A program made the position numbers and the translations under genes. Below, in pieces: positions 44,649-55,764 of a DNA stretch of 64,000 bases; within the stretch, counting starts at the first letter, position 1; each line of letters opens with the position of its first letter. Below the pieces are notes generated by a model. That model worked only from the letters and a program-made list of their open reading frames with translations, was not told the origin of the DNA and searched no databases. Origin of the DNA: Hydrogenophaga taeniospiralis CCUG 15921 (GTDB lineage Bacteria > Pseudomonadota > Gammaproteobacteria > Burkholderiales > Burkholderiaceae_C); assembly GCF_001592305.1 (NCBI RefSeq), contig NZ_BCWR01000011.1:186001-250000 (forward strand), read 5' to 3'.

Positions 44649-45893
44649 ATGCCGGACGACCGCACGCCCCACGCCAGCGCCCGCACAGCGCTGCCGATCT
44701 ACCTGGACTACGCGGCCACCACGCCGGTGGACCGGCGCGTGGCCAGCAAGATGGTTCCGTACCTCACGGAACTCTACGGCAACCCGGCCAGCCGCTCCCA
44801 CGCCTTTGGCTGGGCCGCCGACGAGGCGGTGGAGCTGGCGCGCGAGCAGGTGTGCTCGCTGATCAACGCCGACCCGCGCGAAATCGTCTGGACCTCGGGC
44901 GCCACCGAGTCCAACAACCTCGCCATCAAGGGCACGGCGCACTTCCACCGCGGCAAGGGCAAACACCTGATCACCGTGGCCACCGAACACAAGGCGGTGC
45001 TGGACAGCATGCGCGAGCTGGAGCGCGAAGGCTACGAGGTGACGGTGCTGCCGGTGCTGCCCAGCGGCCTGCTCGACCTGGCCGTGTTCGAAGCGGCGCT
45101 GCGCCCCGACACGGTGCTGGCCTCGGTGATGATGGTCAACAACGAGACCGGCGTGATCCAGGACGTGGCGGCCATCGGCCAGCTCTGCCGCGCCAAGGGC
45201 GTGGTCTTCCACGTGGACGCAGCCCAGGCCGCTGGCAAGGTGGTGATCGATCTGGAACGCCTGCCGGTCGATCTGATGTCGCTCTCGGCGCACAAGATCT
45301 ACGGCCCCAAGGGCATCGGCGCGCTGTACGTGCGGCGCAAACCGCGCGTGCGCATCGAAGCGCAGATGCACGGCGGCGGCCACGAGCGCGGCATGCGCTC
45401 GGGCACGCTGGCCACGCACCAGATCGTGGGCATGGGCGAGGCCTTCTGGCTGGCGCGCGAGAGCATGGCCACCGACAACGCCCGCATCGCCGCGCTGCGC
45501 GACCGCCTGTGGGCGGGCTTCCAGGCGCTGGACTGCGTGGTGCTCAACGGCGACGAACAGCAGCGCGCGCCGCACTACCTCAACGCCAGCTTCAACTACG
45601 TCGAAGGCGAGTCGCTGCTGATGGGCATCAAGGGCGTGGCCGTGTCCTCCGGCTCGGCCTGCACCTCGGCCAGCCTGGAGCCCAGCTACGTACTGCGCGC
45701 CATGGGCCGCAGCGACGAGCTGGCCCACAGCTCGGTGCGCTTTTCCATCGGCCGCTTCACCACCGCCGAAGAGATCGATTTCACGGTTGCGCAGGTCACC
45801 GAGGTGGTGAACCGGCTGCGCGCCATGAGCCCGCTGTGGGACATGGTTCAAGCGGGCATCGACCTCGACACGATCCAGTGGTCTGAACACTGA
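44649..45893 (+). CDS. IscS-type cysteine desulfurase of the nif cluster
   Basis: 414 residues, the IscS length. PLP lysine in [12 protein letters not shown], catalytic cysteine in [17 protein letters not shown], and the IscS-type ending [17 protein letters not shown] and [18 protein letters not shown]. It supplies sulfur for clusters built on the IscU protein encoded next. AAGGAG precedes the ATG. In most diazotrophs this place is held by NifS with NifU; here an Isc pair is used. Another, more NifS-like copy lies at 20022. Confidence 0.88.
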   Translation: MPDDRTPHASARTALPIYLDYAATTPVDRRVASKMVPYLTELYGNPASRSHAFGWAADEAVELAREQVCSLINADPREIVWTSGATESNNLAIKGTAHFHRGKGKHLITVATEHKAVLDSMRELEREGYEVTVLPVLPSGLLDLAVFEAALRPDTVLASVMMVNNETGVIQDVAAIGQLCRAKGVVFHVDAAQAAGKVVIDLERLPVDLMSLSAHKIYGPKGIGALYVRRKPRVRIEAQMHGGGHERGMRSGTLATHQIVGMGEAFWLARESMATDNARIAALRDRLWAGFQALDCVVLNGDEQQRAPHYLNASFNYVEGESLLMGIKGVAVSSGSACTSASLEPSYVLRAMGRSDELAHSSVRFSIGRFTTAEEIDFTVAQVTEVVNRLRAMSPLWDMVQAGIDLDTIQWSEH

Positions 45894-45938
45894 TCTGGTC
45901 CCCATTCGATTTGTCACACACCCACCCGGAGAACCCCC

Positions 45939-46376
45939 ATGGCCTACAGCGAACAAGTCGTTGACCACTACGAGAACCCCCGCAACGTCGGCGCCTTCGA
46001 TGCGAACGACGACAGCGTGGGCACCGGCATGGTGGGCGCGCCCGCTTGCGGCGACGTGATGCGGCTGCAGATCCGCGTGAACGCGCAGGGCGTGATCGAG
46101 GACGCGCGGTTCAAGACCTACGGCTGCGGCTCGGCCATCGCGTCGAGCTCGCTGGTCACCGAATGGGTGCGCGGGCGCACGCTGGACGAGGCGCTGGCCA
46201 TCAAGAACTCGCAGATCGCCGAAGAGCTGGCCCTGCCTCCCGTGAAGATCCACTGCTCCATCCTGGCCGAAGACGCCATCAAGGCGGCCGTGGCCGACTT
46301 CCGCGCACGCCACCCCGCCCCCACCGAGGCCACGCTGACCTCCGAGCAACCGGCCTGCGCCTCCAGCACGCGCTGA
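45939..46376 (+). CDS. IscU-type Fe-S scaffold
   Basis: 145 residues. The three cluster cysteines are in PACGD, YGCGSAIASSS and KIHCS, and LPPVKIHCS is the HscA recognition site. It assembles 2Fe-2S and 4Fe-4S clusters with sulfur from the preceding desulfurase. A tail of about 17 residues (APTEATLTSEQPACASS) exceeds normal IscU length and adds a fourth cysteine. Confidence 0.9.
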   Translation: MAYSEQVVDHYENPRNVGAFDANDDSVGTGMVGAPACGDVMRLQIRVNAQGVIEDARFKTYGCGSAIASSSLVTEWVRGRTLDEALAIKNSQIAEELALPPVKIHCSILAEDAIKAAVADFRARHPAPTEATLTSEQPACASSTR

Positions 46377-46430
46377 AGGCCCGCCGCGCCCCCTCCCCTT
46401 CGCCTTCGCATCTCCCACCAAGGAACTCCC

Positions 46431-46808
46431 ATGCAAGAAGCCACTGCCACCACCAGCCCCAGCAGCACCGGCACCCTGCCCGCCCTGCTGGAATTCACGC
46501 CCCGGGCGGCGGCCAAGGTGGCCGAGCTGATCCAGGAAGAGGGCAACCCCAACCTCAAGCTGCGCCTGTACGTGACCGGCGGCGGCTGCTCCGGCTTTTC
46601 GTACGGCTTCGCCTTCGACGACCAGATCGCCGAGGACGACACGCTGACCGTCACCGAGGGCGTGGCCCTGGTGGTGGACGCCATGAGCCAGCAGTACGTG
46701 CTGGGCGCGCGGGTCGATTTCGAGGACGGCCTGGAAGGCTCGCGCTTCGTGATCCACAACCCGAACGCGCAGTCGACCTGCGGCTGCGGCAGTTCATTTT
46801 CGGTGTAG
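46431..46808 (+). CDS. ErpA/IscA-type Fe-S carrier
   Basis: 125 residues. [15 protein letters not shown] and the end [16 protein letters not shown] are typical of the ErpA branch of A-type carriers. An N-terminal Ser/Thr-rich extension of about 15 residues is present. It passes clusters to target proteins, here probably nitrogenase components. Confidence 0.87.
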   Translation: MQEATATTSPSSTGTLPALLEFTPRAAAKVAELIQEEGNPNLKLRLYVTGGGCSGFSYGFAFDDQIAEDDTLTVTEGVALVVDAMSQQYVLGARVDFEDGLEGSRFVIHNPNAQSTCGCGSSFSV

Positions 46809-46814
46809 ATGGAA

Positions 46815-46893
46815 TCCCCCTGCGCCGCTTCGCGTCTTCCCCCCAGGGGGACGCAGCTGGTGACCCGGCGGAGCCGGTTCCACGGCTGCCCTA
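46815..46893 (-). repeat. Dispersed intergenic repeat, copy 2
   Basis: In reverse orientation this repeats the GGAACCGGCTCCGCCGGG core followed by CCCCCTGGGGGG, as at 16876-16946 and 55765-55855. It fills most of the gap between the two A-type carrier genes. Confidence 0.6.
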
Positions 46894-46925
46894 GTCAGTT
46901 ACCCCTCGCAACCGAAAGGACTGCC

Positions 46926-47249
46926 ATGCATGTCTCACTGACCCCCGCCGCCGCGCGGCACGTTGAAAAGTCGCTGGCCAAGCGCGGCAGCGGCATCGGC
47001 CTGCGCCTGGCGGTCAAGACCAGCGGCTGCTCGGGCTTTGCCTACGCGCTCGAATTCGTCGACGCGGTCAACCCGGACGACCACTGCTTTGACAACCACG
47101 GCACCAAAGTCATCGTGGACGCCAAGAGCCTGGCCATGCTGGACGGCACCGAACTCGACTTCGTGCGCGAAGGCCTGAACGAGGGCTTCAAGTTCAACAA
47201 CCCGAATGCCAAAGCCAATTGCGGCTGTGGCGAGAGTTTTGCCGTATGA
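46926..47249 (+). CDS. IscA-type Fe-S carrier
   Basis: 107 residues, exact IscA length. Cysteines in [10 protein letters not shown] and [11 protein letters not shown] are conserved. The start was set at 46926, just after GAAAGGACTGCC; the earlier open frame is part of the dispersed repeat. It is the second A-type carrier of this operon and the third in the window. Confidence 0.88.
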   Translation: MHVSLTPAAARHVEKSLAKRGSGIGLRLAVKTSGCSGFAYALEFVDAVNPDDHCFDNHGTKVIVDAKSLAMLDGTELDFVREGLNEGFKFNNPNAKANCGCGESFAV

Positions 47250-47262
47250 AGCACCGGTCCGG

Positions 47263-47384
47263 CTCCCTCTGCGAGCGAAGCGAAGCACCCTCCAGGGCAC
47301 CCGCAGAACCGGCTTTGCCGGGCGGCTGGGTGCGCCCCCTGGGGGGGGTTCGGCTACACGAAGTGAGCAAGAAACGGGGGGTGG
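47263..47384 (+). repeat. Dispersed intergenic repeat, copy 3 (longest)
   Basis: It contains AGAACCGGCTTTGCCGGGC, CCCCCTGGGGGGGG, CGGCTACACGAAGTGAGCAAG and ends in a G-run. It links the two repeat types, since it has both the AACCGG core and the ACACGAAGTG block. It lies within the isc-type operon before hscA. Confidence 0.65.
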
Positions 47385-47390
47385 GTTGAC

Positions 47391-49265
47391 ATGGCCTTAC
47401 TGCAGATTGCCGAACCTGGACGAGCGGCGATGCCGCACCAGCACCGGCTGGCCGCGGGCATCGACCTGGGCACCACCAACTCGCTGGTCGCCACGGTGCA
47501 GAGCGCGGTCACGCGGGCGCTGCCCGACGAGGCGGGCCGCCATCTGCTGCCTTCGGTGGTGCGCTACCTGCCCGAAGGCAGCACCGTGGTCGGGCACGAG
47601 GCCCAGGCCAGCCAGGCCGAAGACCCGCAGAACACCATCGTCTCGGTCAAGCGCTTCATGGGCCGCCGCCTGGCGGACCTGCGCGAGGCCACCGGCCTGC
47701 CCTACCGCTTCACCGACGGCGCGGGCATGGTGGGCATCCAGACCGCTGCAGGCGAACGCTCGCCGGTACAGGTCTCGGCCGACATCCTGAGCGCCCTGCG
47801 CGCGCGCGCCGAAGCCTCGCTCGGCGGGCCGCTGGCGGGCGTGGTGATCACGGTGCCGGCCTACTTCGACGACGCCCAGCGCCAAGCCACCAAAGACGCC
47901 GCGCGCCTGGCCGGCCTGACCGTGCTGCGCCTGCTCAACGAGCCCACCGCGGCGGCCATCGCCTACGGTCTGGACAAGGCGGCCGAAGGCACCTTCGTGG
48001 TCTACGACCTGGGCGGCGGCACCTTCGACGTGTCTGTGCTGCGCCTCACGCGCGGCATTTTCGAGGTGCTGTCCACCGGTGGCGACTCGGCACTCGGCGG
48101 CGACGATTTCGACCGCGCCATCGCCGAGTGGTTCTGCGACCGGCACGGCATCGCCGGCGTGGCGGCCCTTTCGCCCGTGGCCCAGCGCGCGCTGCTGACG
48201 GCGGCGCGCACGGCCAAGGAAGCGCTGTCGTCTCATGAGTCGACCTCGCTGGCGCTGAGCCGCACCGAGGGCGACGCGTTGCAGGCCATCCTGAGCCGCG
48301 CCGAGTTCGCCCGGCTCGGCGCGCCGCTGATCGCGCGCACCCTCTCGGCCACCAAGCGCGCCCTGCGCGATGCGCGCCTGTCCACCGCCGACATCACCGG
48401 TGTGGTGCTGGTGGGCGGATCGACCCGCATGCCGATCGCGCGCAGCGCCGTCAAAGACCTCTTCGGCGTCGAGCCGCTGGCCGACATCGACCCCGACCAG
48501 GTGGTCGCGCTGGGCGCGGCCATGCAGGCCGACGTGCTGGCCGGCAACGGCAGCGGCGACGGCTGGTTGCTGCTCGACGTGTGCCCGCTCTCGCTCGGCC
48601 TGGAAACCATGGGCGGGCTGGTCGAGAAGATCATCCCGCGCAACTCCACCCTGCCCACGGCACGCGCGCAGGAGTTCACCACCTTCAAGGACGGCCAGAC
48701 CGCGATGACGCTGCACGTGGTGCAGGGCGAACGCGAGGCCGTGGCCGACTGCCGCTCGCTGGCGCGCTTCGAGCTGCGCGGCATTCCCCCGGCGGTGGCG
48801 GGTGCGGTGCACGTCCGCGTGAGCTTCCAGATCGACGCCGACGGGCTGCTGTCGGTGACGGCGCGCGAGCAGGGCACGGGCATCGAGGCGCACATCGAAG
48901 TCAAGCCCACCTACGGCCTGGGCGACACCCAGATCGCCGCCATGCTGCAAGACGCCATCGGCGCCTCCGCGGCCGACATGCAGCTGCGCGCCCTGCGCGA
49001 GGCCCAGGTGGACGCACGCCGCCTGCTCGACGCCACCGAAACCGCGCTGCAGGAAGATGGCTCGCTGCTGAGCGAGACCGAAATGACCGCGATCCGCCAG
49101 GCCCTGTTTGAGGTGGCCGACCGGCTCGAAACCGAGGCCCCGGTGGCCGAGCTGCGCGAGGCCACCAAGGCCCTGTCGGCCGCCACCGACGCCTTCGCCG
49201 CACGCCGCATGAACGCGTCCATCCAGCACGCGCTGGCCGGGCGCTCCATGGACAGCCTGGCCTAG
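47391..49265 (+). CDS. hscA: HscA, Hsp70-type chaperone for Fe-S assembly
   Basis: 624 residues. ATPase motifs [45 protein letters not shown] and [13 protein letters not shown], then a substrate-binding domain ([22 protein letters not shown]). It drives cluster release from IscU. Its usual cochaperone HscB is not encoded beside it. The ATG at 47391 is used; a second Met at residue 14 is possible. Confidence 0.92.
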   Translation: MALLQIAEPGRAAMPHQHRLAAGIDLGTTNSLVATVQSAVTRALPDEAGRHLLPSVVRYLPEGSTVVGHEAQASQAEDPQNTIVSVKRFMGRRLADLREATGLPYRFTDGAGMVGIQTAAGERSPVQVSADILSALRARAEASLGGPLAGVVITVPAYFDDAQRQATKDAARLAGLTVLRLLNEPTAAAIAYGLDKAAEGTFVVYDLGGGTFDVSVLRLTRGIFEVLSTGGDSALGGDDFDRAIAEWFCDRHGIAGVAALSPVAQRALLTAARTAKEALSSHESTSLALSRTEGDALQAILSRAEFARLGAPLIARTLSATKRALRDARLSTADITGVVLVGGSTRMPIARSAVKDLFGVEPLADIDPDQVVALGAAMQADVLAGNGSGDGWLLLDVCPLSLGLETMGGLVEKIIPRNSTLPTARAQEFTTFKDGQTAMTLHVVQGEREAVADCRSLARFELRGIPPAVAGAVHVRVSFQIDADGLLSVTAREQGTGIEAHIEVKPTYGLGDTQIAAMLQDAIGASAADMQLRALREAQVDARRLLDATETALQEDGSLLSETEMTAIRQALFEVADRLETEAPVAELREATKALSAATDAFAARRMNASIQHALAGRSMDSLA

Positions 49266-49311
49266 CGGCGACACGGGTCGCACCGACGCGTTGACGCATT
49301 GAAAGACCGAC

Positions 49312-49647
49312 ATGCCCAAGGTTCGCATCCTGCCCCACCCCGAGCTCTGCCCCGAGGGCCGCGACATCGACGTCCGGCGCGGCGCTTCGTTGTGCGAAAG
49401 CCTGCTGACCCACGGCGTGGCGATCGAACACGCCTGCGAGATGGTGGCGGCCTGCGCGACCTGCCATGTGCACATCCGCGAAGGCGGCGCCTCGCTGGCC
49501 GCGCCCGATGACGAGGAAGACGACCAACTCGACCACGCCTGGGGCCTGGACGCGCAGTCGCGTCTGGCCTGCTGCGTGAAGCTGCGAGACACCGACCTCG
49601 TGATCGAATTCCCACGCCACACGCGCAACCACGCGCGCGAGCACTGA
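49312..49647 (+). CDS. fdx: Isc-type [2Fe-2S] ferredoxin
   Basis: 111 residues. Cluster motif C-EMVAA-C-AT-C and a fourth cysteine in SRLACCVKL. Length and sequence follow Isc Fdx, which supplies electrons during cluster building. It lies 46 bases after hscA. A His-rich tail (RHTRNHAREH) ends the protein. Confidence 0.9.
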   Translation: MPKVRILPHPELCPEGRDIDVRRGASLCESLLTHGVAIEHACEMVAACATCHVHIREGGASLAAPDDEEDDQLDHAWGLDAQSRLACCVKLRDTDLVIEFPRHTRNHAREH

Positions 49648-49703
49648 CGGGGCTTCTTGCCTGCCGCAGCCGCGAGGTGCCCCACACAAGAAGCACCAGG
49701 CCC

Positions 49704-49719
49704 TGTCCGAAACAACACA
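49704..49719. promoter_or_regulatory. NifA upstream activator site for nifV
   Basis: A perfect TGT-N10-ACA element lies 104 bases before the nifV sigma-54 promoter, in the fdx-nifV gap. Confidence 0.78.
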
Positions 49720-49823
49720 TTTCCGACACGGGCAAGAGACGTGCAAAGCATGTCCAGCTGACCGGACCCGACAAACCTGCCCTGCGGGGCGCTCCACACA
49801 GCGGTTTGAGGGGCCAAAACGGG

Positions 49824-49839
49824 TGGCATGCACCTTGCG
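49824..49839 (+). promoter_or_regulatory. Sigma-54 promoter of nifV
   Basis: TGGCATG-N4-TTGCG keeps GG-N10-GC spacing and lies 26 bases before the nifV start. It gives nifV and the following genes a second entry point for transcription. Confidence 0.78.
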
Positions 49840-49865
49840 ATGAGCTAGGCAAAGGAAGCCGCCAC

Positions 49866-51032
49866 ATGCCCCGCAACCTCATCATCAACGACACCACGCT
49901 GCGCGACGGCGAACAGACCGCCGGGGTGGCGTTCACGGTGCACGAGAAGTGCGCCATCGCCTGCGCGCTGTCGGACGCAGGTGTGCCGGAAATGGAGATC
50001 GGCATCCCGGCCATGGGTGACGACGAGATCGCCTGCATCAACAGCATCGCCGCCCTGCGGCTGCCCGCGGCCCTGATGGTCTGGGGCCGCCTGACCGATG
50101 CGGACCTGGCCAGCGCGCTGCACTGCGATGCGCACATCGTTCACCTCTCGATCCCGGTGTCCGACATCCACCTGCGGCACAAGCTCAAGCAGTCGCGCGA
50201 GTGGGTGCTGGAGCAGGTCACGCGCGTGATCGAAAAGGCCGCAGCGAGCGGGCGCATGGTTTCGCTGGGCGCCGAAGACGCCTCGCGCGCCGACATCGGC
50301 TTCCTGATCGAGGTGGCGCAGCGCGCCCAGGCCTGCGGCGCGAGCCGCCTGCGGTTCGCCGACACCCTGGGCGTGCTCGACCCGTTCGGCACCTTCGACG
50401 CCATCGCCCGGCTGCGCGACGCGCTGCACATGGACATCGAGATCCACGCCCACGACGACCTGGGCCTGGCCACGGCCAACACCCTGGCCGCCCTGCGCGC
50501 CGGCGCCACCCACGCCAACACCACCGTCAACGGGCTGGGTGAGCGCGCCGGCAACGCCGCGCTGGAAGAGATCGTGATGGGCGTGCGCCACCTGCACCAC
50601 GGCGACACCGGCGTGGACACGCAGGCCCTGGTGCCGATCTCGCACCTGGTGGCGCGCGCCTCGGGCCGCCAGGTCGCGTTCAACAAGAGCATCGTGGGCG
50701 AGGCCGTGTTCACGCACGAGTCGGGCATCCACATCGACGGGCTACTCAAGCACCCGTCCACCTACGAGGGTTTCGACCCGGGCGAGCTCGGCCGCCAACG
50801 CCGCACCGTGCTGGGCAAACACTCGGGTTCGCAGGCGGTGCGCCAGGCCTATGGCGCCCTGGGCGTGGCCATGGACGACGAAGCGCTCACCGGCCGCGTG
50901 CTCGCACGCATCCGCGACCACGCAATGCGCGTGAAACAGGAAGCCACGCCCGACGAGCTGCGCGGCTTCCTGCGGGACGCCCACAGCGCTGCACCGCAAG
51001 CGGCCCACGCCTCGGCCCTGGGGTTGGCATGA
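49866..51032 (+). CDS. nifV: Homocitrate synthase NifV
   Basis: 388 residues. TIM-barrel motifs [38 protein letters not shown] and [19 protein letters not shown] are those of NifV/isopropylmalate synthases. It condenses acetyl-CoA with 2-oxoglutarate to homocitrate, the organic ligand of FeMo-co. Its stop overlaps the cysE start by four bases. Confidence 0.93.
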   Translation: MPRNLIINDTTLRDGEQTAGVAFTVHEKCAIACALSDAGVPEMEIGIPAMGDDEIACINSIAALRLPAALMVWGRLTDADLASALHCDAHIVHLSIPVSDIHLRHKLKQSREWVLEQVTRVIEKAAASGRMVSLGAEDASRADIGFLIEVAQRAQACGASRLRFADTLGVLDPFGTFDAIARLRDALHMDIEIHAHDDLGLATANTLAALRAGATHANTTVNGLGERAGNAALEEIVMGVRHLHHGDTGVDTQALVPISHLVARASGRQVAFNKSIVGEAVFTHESGIHIDGLLKHPSTYEGFDPGELGRQRRTVLGKHSGSQAVRQAYGALGVAMDDEALTGRVLARIRDHAMRVKQEATPDELRGFLRDAHSAAPQAAHASALGLA

Positions 51033-51811
51033 AAGCCGCGCCGAACATTTCCACCAGCGCGCCCCGGGCCTCGTGGTGGTCGCTGCTGCGCGAGGACGCG
51101 CGCTGCGTACTCGCCCGCGACCCGGCCGCGCGCAGCCTGTTGGAGGTCTGGACCATCTACCCGGGCGTGCAGGCGATCGCGCTGCACCGCCTGGCCCACG
51201 CACTGTGGGCGCGCGGCTGGCGCTACCTGCCACGCTGGCTGTCGTTCGCCGCGCGCTGGTTCACGCAGGTCGACATCCACCCCGGCGCGAGCATCGGCGC
51301 ACGCTTCTTCATCGACCACGGCACCGGCGTCGTGATCGGCGAGACCGCCGAGATCGGCGACGACGTGACGCTCTACCACGGGGTCACGCTGGGCGGCACC
51401 AGCTGGAACCCCGGCAAGCGCCACCCCACCCTGGGCCATGCCGTGGTGGTGGGCGCGGGCGCCAAGATTCTGGGGCCGATCCGCGTGGGCGACCGGGCCC
51501 GCGTGGCGGCCAACTCGGTCGTCATCGAGGCCGTGCCGGACGGCGCCACCGTGGTCGGCATCCCGGGCCGGGTGGTGGCGCCAGGGCGGCGCACCACGCA
51601 CGGCTTCGACCTCGACCACCACCTGATTCCCGACCCGGTGGGCAAGGCCATCGCCTGCCTGCTCGACCGCGTGGCCCAGCTCGAACACGCCCTGGCCCAC
51701 AGCCAAGGATTGGCCAGCGCCGACAACGCCTGCGGCCTTTGTGACGATCAATGTGCCGAACCGGGGTTCGCCAACGCGACATCCCATCTACAACCCGCGA
51801 CCGTGGAGTAA
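51029..51811 (+). CDS. cysE: Serine O-acetyltransferase (nif-associated CysE/NifP)
   Basis: 260 residues. A helical N-terminal part is followed by left-handed beta-helix repeats ([41 protein letters not shown]) with the catalytic His/Asp pair. It makes O-acetylserine, feeding cysteine supply for Fe-S synthesis, as NifP does in Azotobacter. The tail carries [14 protein letters not shown], a cysteine cluster not usual for CysE. Confidence 0.9.
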   Translation: MKAAPNISTSAPRASWWSLLREDARCVLARDPAARSLLEVWTIYPGVQAIALHRLAHALWARGWRYLPRWLSFAARWFTQVDIHPGASIGARFFIDHGTGVVIGETAEIGDDVTLYHGVTLGGTSWNPGKRHPTLGHAVVVGAGAKILGPIRVGDRARVAANSVVIEAVPDGATVVGIPGRVVAPGRRTTHGFDLDHHLIPDPVGKAIACLLDRVAQLEHALAHSQGLASADNACGLCDDQCAEPGFANATSHLQPATVE

Positions 51812-51817
51812 CGCCCG

Positions 51818-52156
51818 ATGGAAAACTTCATTCAACAACTCAAGGCCCTGTCGTCCGCCGAGGACTTCCTGCAGTACTTCGGCGTGCCATTCGACCAAGC
51901 GGTGGTCAACGTGAGCCGGCTGCACATCCTCAAGCGCTTCTTCCAGTACATCCGGCAGCAGAACCTGCAGGACCAGAGCAACGAGGTGCAGCTGTTCACG
52001 AGCTACCGCGAGCAGCTGATGAAGGCCTACGCGGACTTCGTCAGTTCCACCCCGGCCCAGGAAAAGGTGTTCAAGGTGTTCCAGGACGTGGGCGGCAAAC
52101 AGCACGTCTCGCTGGAGAGCCTGAAAAGCTCAGTCCCCTCCCGCATGGTCGCCTGA
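51818..52156 (+). CDS. nifW: Nitrogenase-stabilising protein NifW
   Basis: 112 residues matching NifW: LSSAEDFLQYFGVPFDQAVVNVSRLHILKRFFQYI then a helical end with VFKVFQDVGG. It helps protect or mature the MoFe protein. It lies 6 bases after cysE and 12 before fixA. Confidence 0.9.
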   Translation: MENFIQQLKALSSAEDFLQYFGVPFDQAVVNVSRLHILKRFFQYIRQQNLQDQSNEVQLFTSYREQLMKAYADFVSSTPAQEKVFKVFQDVGGKQHVSLESLKSSVPSRMVA

Positions 52157-52168
52157 AGGAGCATCCAC

Positions 52169-53017
52169 ATGCACATCGTCGTCTGTATCAAGCAGGTGCC
52201 CGACTCGGCGCAGATCCGCGTCCACCCGGTCACCAACACCATCATGCGCCAGGGGGTGCCGGCCATCGTCAACCCCTACGACCTGTTCTCGCTCGAAGAG
52301 GCGCTGCGCCTCAAAGACAAGTTCGGCGGCAAGGTGACCGTGCTCTGCATGGGGCCGCCGCAGGCCGAAGAAGCGCTGCGCAAATGCATCAGCTTCGGCG
52401 CCGACGACGCCGTGCTCGTGACCGACCGCGCCTTCGCCGGCGCCGACACGCTGGCCACCTCCTACGCCCTGGCTGCCGGCATCCGTCAGATCGCCCGCGA
52501 ACAGGCGGTGGACGTCGTCTTCACCGGCAAACAGACCATCGACGGCGACACCGCGCAGGTGGGGCCGGGCATCGCCAAGCGCATGGGCCTGCAGTTGCTG
52601 ACCTACGTCTCGCGCATCGTCGAGACCGATCTGGACGGCCGCACGATCACGGTCGAGCGGCGCGCCGAAGGCGGCGTGCAGGTGCTCAAGACGGCCCTGC
52701 CCTGCCTGATCACGATGCTGGAAAACACCAACGAGATGCGCTTCGCCAACCTGCCCGCCATGATCCACGCCGCCGCCTACCCGGTGCGCAAATGGAGCAA
52801 GGAAGACGCCGCCATCGAAGACCTCGGCAAGATCGGTCTGAAGGGTTCTCCCACCGTGGTGAGCAAGGTGTTTGGCCCCTCGCCGCGCACCGAGAAGGTG
52901 GAGATGCTGGACCTGGAAACCAGCAACCTGCGCGATGTCTCGCTCAACCTTCTCCAGAAGGTTTTCACCCGCCACCCAACGCTTGAAGCCGATTTGTTGA
53001 TGAAGGAAACATCATGA
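52169..53017 (+). CDS. fixA: Electron transfer flavoprotein beta subunit FixA
   Basis: 282 residues. ETF-beta fold with [33 protein letters not shown] and [16 protein letters not shown]. With FixB it takes electrons from NADH and bifurcates them to quinone and to ferredoxin or flavodoxin for nitrogenase. Its stop overlaps fixB by four bases. Confidence 0.93.
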   Translation: MHIVVCIKQVPDSAQIRVHPVTNTIMRQGVPAIVNPYDLFSLEEALRLKDKFGGKVTVLCMGPPQAEEALRKCISFGADDAVLVTDRAFAGADTLATSYALAAGIRQIAREQAVDVVFTGKQTIDGDTAQVGPGIAKRMGLQLLTYVSRIVETDLDGRTITVERRAEGGVQVLKTALPCLITMLENTNEMRFANLPAMIHAAAYPVRKWSKEDAAIEDLGKIGLKGSPTVVSKVFGPSPRTEKVEMLDLETSNLRDVSLNLLQKVFTRHPTLEADLLMKETS

Positions 53018-54123
53018 GCGAAGCCCCCAAAGAAGCCGTCGCCGTCAAGCGCCCCGCCGGCCGCGGCCGCAACCTCGAATTGTCGGAAGAACTCAAGGCC
53101 TACAAGGGCGTCTGGGTGTTCGTCGAACACGACCGCGGCCATGTGCACAGCGTGTCCTGGGAGCTGCTCGGCGAAGCGCGCAAGCTCGCCGACACCCTGG
53201 GCAGCCAGGTCGGCGCGGTGCTGCTGGGCGGCGCGGACGAACACCTGGAAAAGTTCGCGGCCGAGGCCATCAGCTTCGGCGCCGACACCTGCTACCTGAT
53301 GACCGATCCGGTGCTCAAGGGCTACCGCAACGAGCCCTTCACCAAGGGTCTCACCGACCTGGTGAACAAGTACAAACCGGAGATCCTGCTGCTCGGCGCC
53401 ACCTCACAAGGCCGCGACCTCGCGGGCTCGGTGGCCACCACCTTGCTCACCGGCCTCACGGCCGACTGCACCGAGCTCAACATCGACCCGGTCTCCAAGG
53501 CCCTGGCCGCCACGCGACCGACCTTCGGCGGCTCGCTCTACTGCACCATCATGACCCTGGCCTACCGGCCGCAGATGGCCACGGTGCGCCCGCGCGTGAT
53601 GCTGATGCCCAAGGCCGACAGCAGCCGCACCGGCAACCTGGTGCACGACACCCTGGGCATGGTGGAGACGCAGATCGTCACCAAGCTGCTGGACTTCATC
53701 GCCGACGCCCACAGCAACAAGATCAACCTGCCCTACGCGGACGTGATCGTGAGCGGCGGCAAGGGCCTGAAGAACCCCGACAACTTCAAGCTCGTGTTCG
53801 AACTGGCGCGGGTGCTCGGCGGTGAGGTCGGCGCCACGCGGCCTGTGGTGCAGGCCGGCTGGGTCGAGGCCGAGCGCCAGGTGGGCCAGACCGGCAAGAC
53901 GGTGCGCCCCAAGCTCTACATCGCCGCAGGCATCAGCGGCGCGGTGCAGCACCGCGTGGGCATGGAGGGCTCGGACGTGATCGTCGCCATCAACACCGAC
54001 CCGAACGCGCCCATCTTCGAGTTCGCGCACTACGGCATCGTCGGCAACGCGATGCTGGTGCTGCCCGCGCTGAGCAAGGCGTTCGCCGAACACCTGTCCA
54101 AGCGCAGCGCTTTGGTTGCCTGA
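53014..54123 (+). CDS. fixB: Electron transfer flavoprotein alpha subunit FixB
   Basis: 369 residues. An N-terminal extension of about 25 residues precedes the ETF-alpha fold ([23 protein letters not shown]). The FAD-binding region holds [16 protein letters not shown] and [28 protein letters not shown]. Partner of FixA. Confidence 0.93.
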   Translation: MSEAPKEAVAVKRPAGRGRNLELSEELKAYKGVWVFVEHDRGHVHSVSWELLGEARKLADTLGSQVGAVLLGGADEHLEKFAAEAISFGADTCYLMTDPVLKGYRNEPFTKGLTDLVNKYKPEILLLGATSQGRDLAGSVATTLLTGLTADCTELNIDPVSKALAATRPTFGGSLYCTIMTLAYRPQMATVRPRVMLMPKADSSRTGNLVHDTLGMVETQIVTKLLDFIADAHSNKINLPYADVIVSGGKGLKNPDNFKLVFELARVLGGEVGATRPVVQAGWVEAERQVGQTGKTVRPKLYIAAGISGAVQHRVGMEGSDVIVAINTDPNAPIFEFAHYGIVGNAMLVLPALSKAFAEHLSKRSALVA

Positions 54124-54150
54124 TCCCGTCCACCACCTCTGGGGAACGCC

Positions 54151-55461
54151 ATGAAAAAACCCTCTCAATTCGACGCCATCGTGGTGGGCGCGGGGCCCTC
54201 GGGCAACGCCTGCGCCTACACCCTGGCCAAGGCCGGCCTCAAGGTCCTGCAGATCGAACGCGGCGAATACCCGGGTTCGAAAAACGTGCAGGGCGCCATC
54301 CTCTACAGCGACGCGCTGGAGAAGATCATTCCCGACTTCCGCGAAGACGCGCCACTGGAGCGCCACATCATCGAGCAGCGCGTCTGGGTGCTCGATGACA
54401 ACAGCTTCGTCGGCACACACTACCGCAGCGACGACTACAACAAGCCGCCCTACAACCGCTACACCATCATCCGGGCGCAGTTCGACAAGTGGTTCAGCTC
54501 CAAGGTCCGCGAAGCCGGCGCGCTGCTGATCTGCGAGACAACGGTCAACCACCTCATCATGGACGGCGACCAGGTGGTGGGCGTGCAGTGCGACCGCGAA
54601 GCCGGCGACGTGTACGCCGACGTGGTGATCATGGCCGACGGCGTGAACAGCACGCTGGCACGCAAGGCCGGTTTCCACGGCGAGATCAAGGACAGCAACG
54701 TGGCGCTGGCGGTGAAAGAAATCCTCTTCATGCCTGAAGACACGATCCGCCAGCGCTTCAACATCGGCGAAGAAGAAGGCGTGGTGATCGAGATGGTCGG
54801 CAAGATCACCGACGGCATGATGGGCACAGGTTTCCTCTACACCAACAAGGAATCGCTCACCATCGGCATCGGCTGCATGCTCAGCGACTTCAAGGGCAGC
54901 GTGAACAGGACCAGCCCCTACGCCCTGCTGGAAAAGCTCAAGCAGCACCCCTCGATCGCGCCATTGATCCAGGGTGGCGAGATGAAGGAATACGCGGCCC
55001 ACCTGATCCCCGAAGGCGGCTTCTACGCCGTGCCCAAGGTCTATGGCAACGGCTGGATGATCGTGGGCGACTCGGGCGGCTTCGTCAACGCGGTGCACCG
55101 CGAAGGCTCCAACCTGGCCATGACCACCGGGCGCCTGGCGGCCGAGACGGTGATCGCCGCCAAGGCCGCTGGCAAGCCCATGAGCGAAGCGGTGCTCAAG
55201 GCCTACAAGACCGAGCTCGACAAGAGCTTCGTGATGAAGGACCTGCACAAGTACCGCGACATGCCCGAGGTCTTCCACAAGAACAACCAGTTCTTCACCA
55301 CCTACCCCGAGCTCGTGTCCAGGGCCGCGCACAAGATGTTCACGGTCGATGGCGTGGACAAGAAGACCAAGGAACGCGAGATCTTTTCCAGCTTCCGCAC
55401 CTCGCGCTCGCTCACCGGCCTGGTGGGCGACGCCGTCAAACTCTGGAGGGCCTTCCGATGA
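54151..55461 (+). CDS. fixC: FixC, ETF-quinone oxidoreductase-like flavoprotein
   Basis: 436 residues. FAD motif [19 protein letters not shown] near the start, [12 protein letters not shown], and [28 protein letters not shown] near the middle-end. It receives electrons from FixAB and hands them to quinone together with FixX. Its stop overlaps fixX by four bases. Confidence 0.93.
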   Translation: MKKPSQFDAIVVGAGPSGNACAYTLAKAGLKVLQIERGEYPGSKNVQGAILYSDALEKIIPDFREDAPLERHIIEQRVWVLDDNSFVGTHYRSDDYNKPPYNRYTIIRAQFDKWFSSKVREAGALLICETTVNHLIMDGDQVVGVQCDREAGDVYADVVIMADGVNSTLARKAGFHGEIKDSNVALAVKEILFMPEDTIRQRFNIGEEEGVVIEMVGKITDGMMGTGFLYTNKESLTIGIGCMLSDFKGSVNRTSPYALLEKLKQHPSIAPLIQGGEMKEYAAHLIPEGGFYAVPKVYGNGWMIVGDSGGFVNAVHREGSNLAMTTGRLAAETVIAAKAAGKPMSEAVLKAYKTELDKSFVMKDLHKYRDMPEVFHKNNQFFTTYPELVSRAAHKMFTVDGVDKKTKEREIFSSFRTSRSLTGLVGDAVKLWRAFR

Positions 55462-55763
55462 GCGCCGTTGCCGTGAATGTGAACGTCGAAGAGAAACTGT
55501 TTCAGAACCGCTACCGCGTGGACGCGGGCCGGCCCCACATCCAGATCAAGGATGCTAGCGTCTGCGCCAACGACTGCACGCAGAAGTCCTGCACCTACGT
55601 GTGCCCGGCCTCCTGCTACAAGGCCGAAGGCAACGGCGCCGTCACCCTGATCACCGACGGCTGCCTGGAATGCGGCAGTTGCCGCATCATCTGCAGCGAG
55701 CACCTGAACGTGAACTGGGACTACCCGCGCGGCGGGCACGGCATTCTCTTCAAGTTTGGATAG
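55458..55763 (+). CDS. fixX: Ferredoxin-like protein FixX
   Basis: 101 residues. Two cysteine groups, [18 protein letters not shown] and [11 protein letters not shown], and the ending [20 protein letters not shown] are typical of FixX. It completes the FixABCX complex. Confidence 0.93.
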   Translation: MSAVAVNVNVEEKLFQNRYRVDAGRPHIQIKDASVCANDCTQKSCTYVCPASCYKAEGNGAVTLITDGCLECGSCRIICSEHLNVNWDYPRGGHGILFKFG

Positions 55764-55764
55764 C

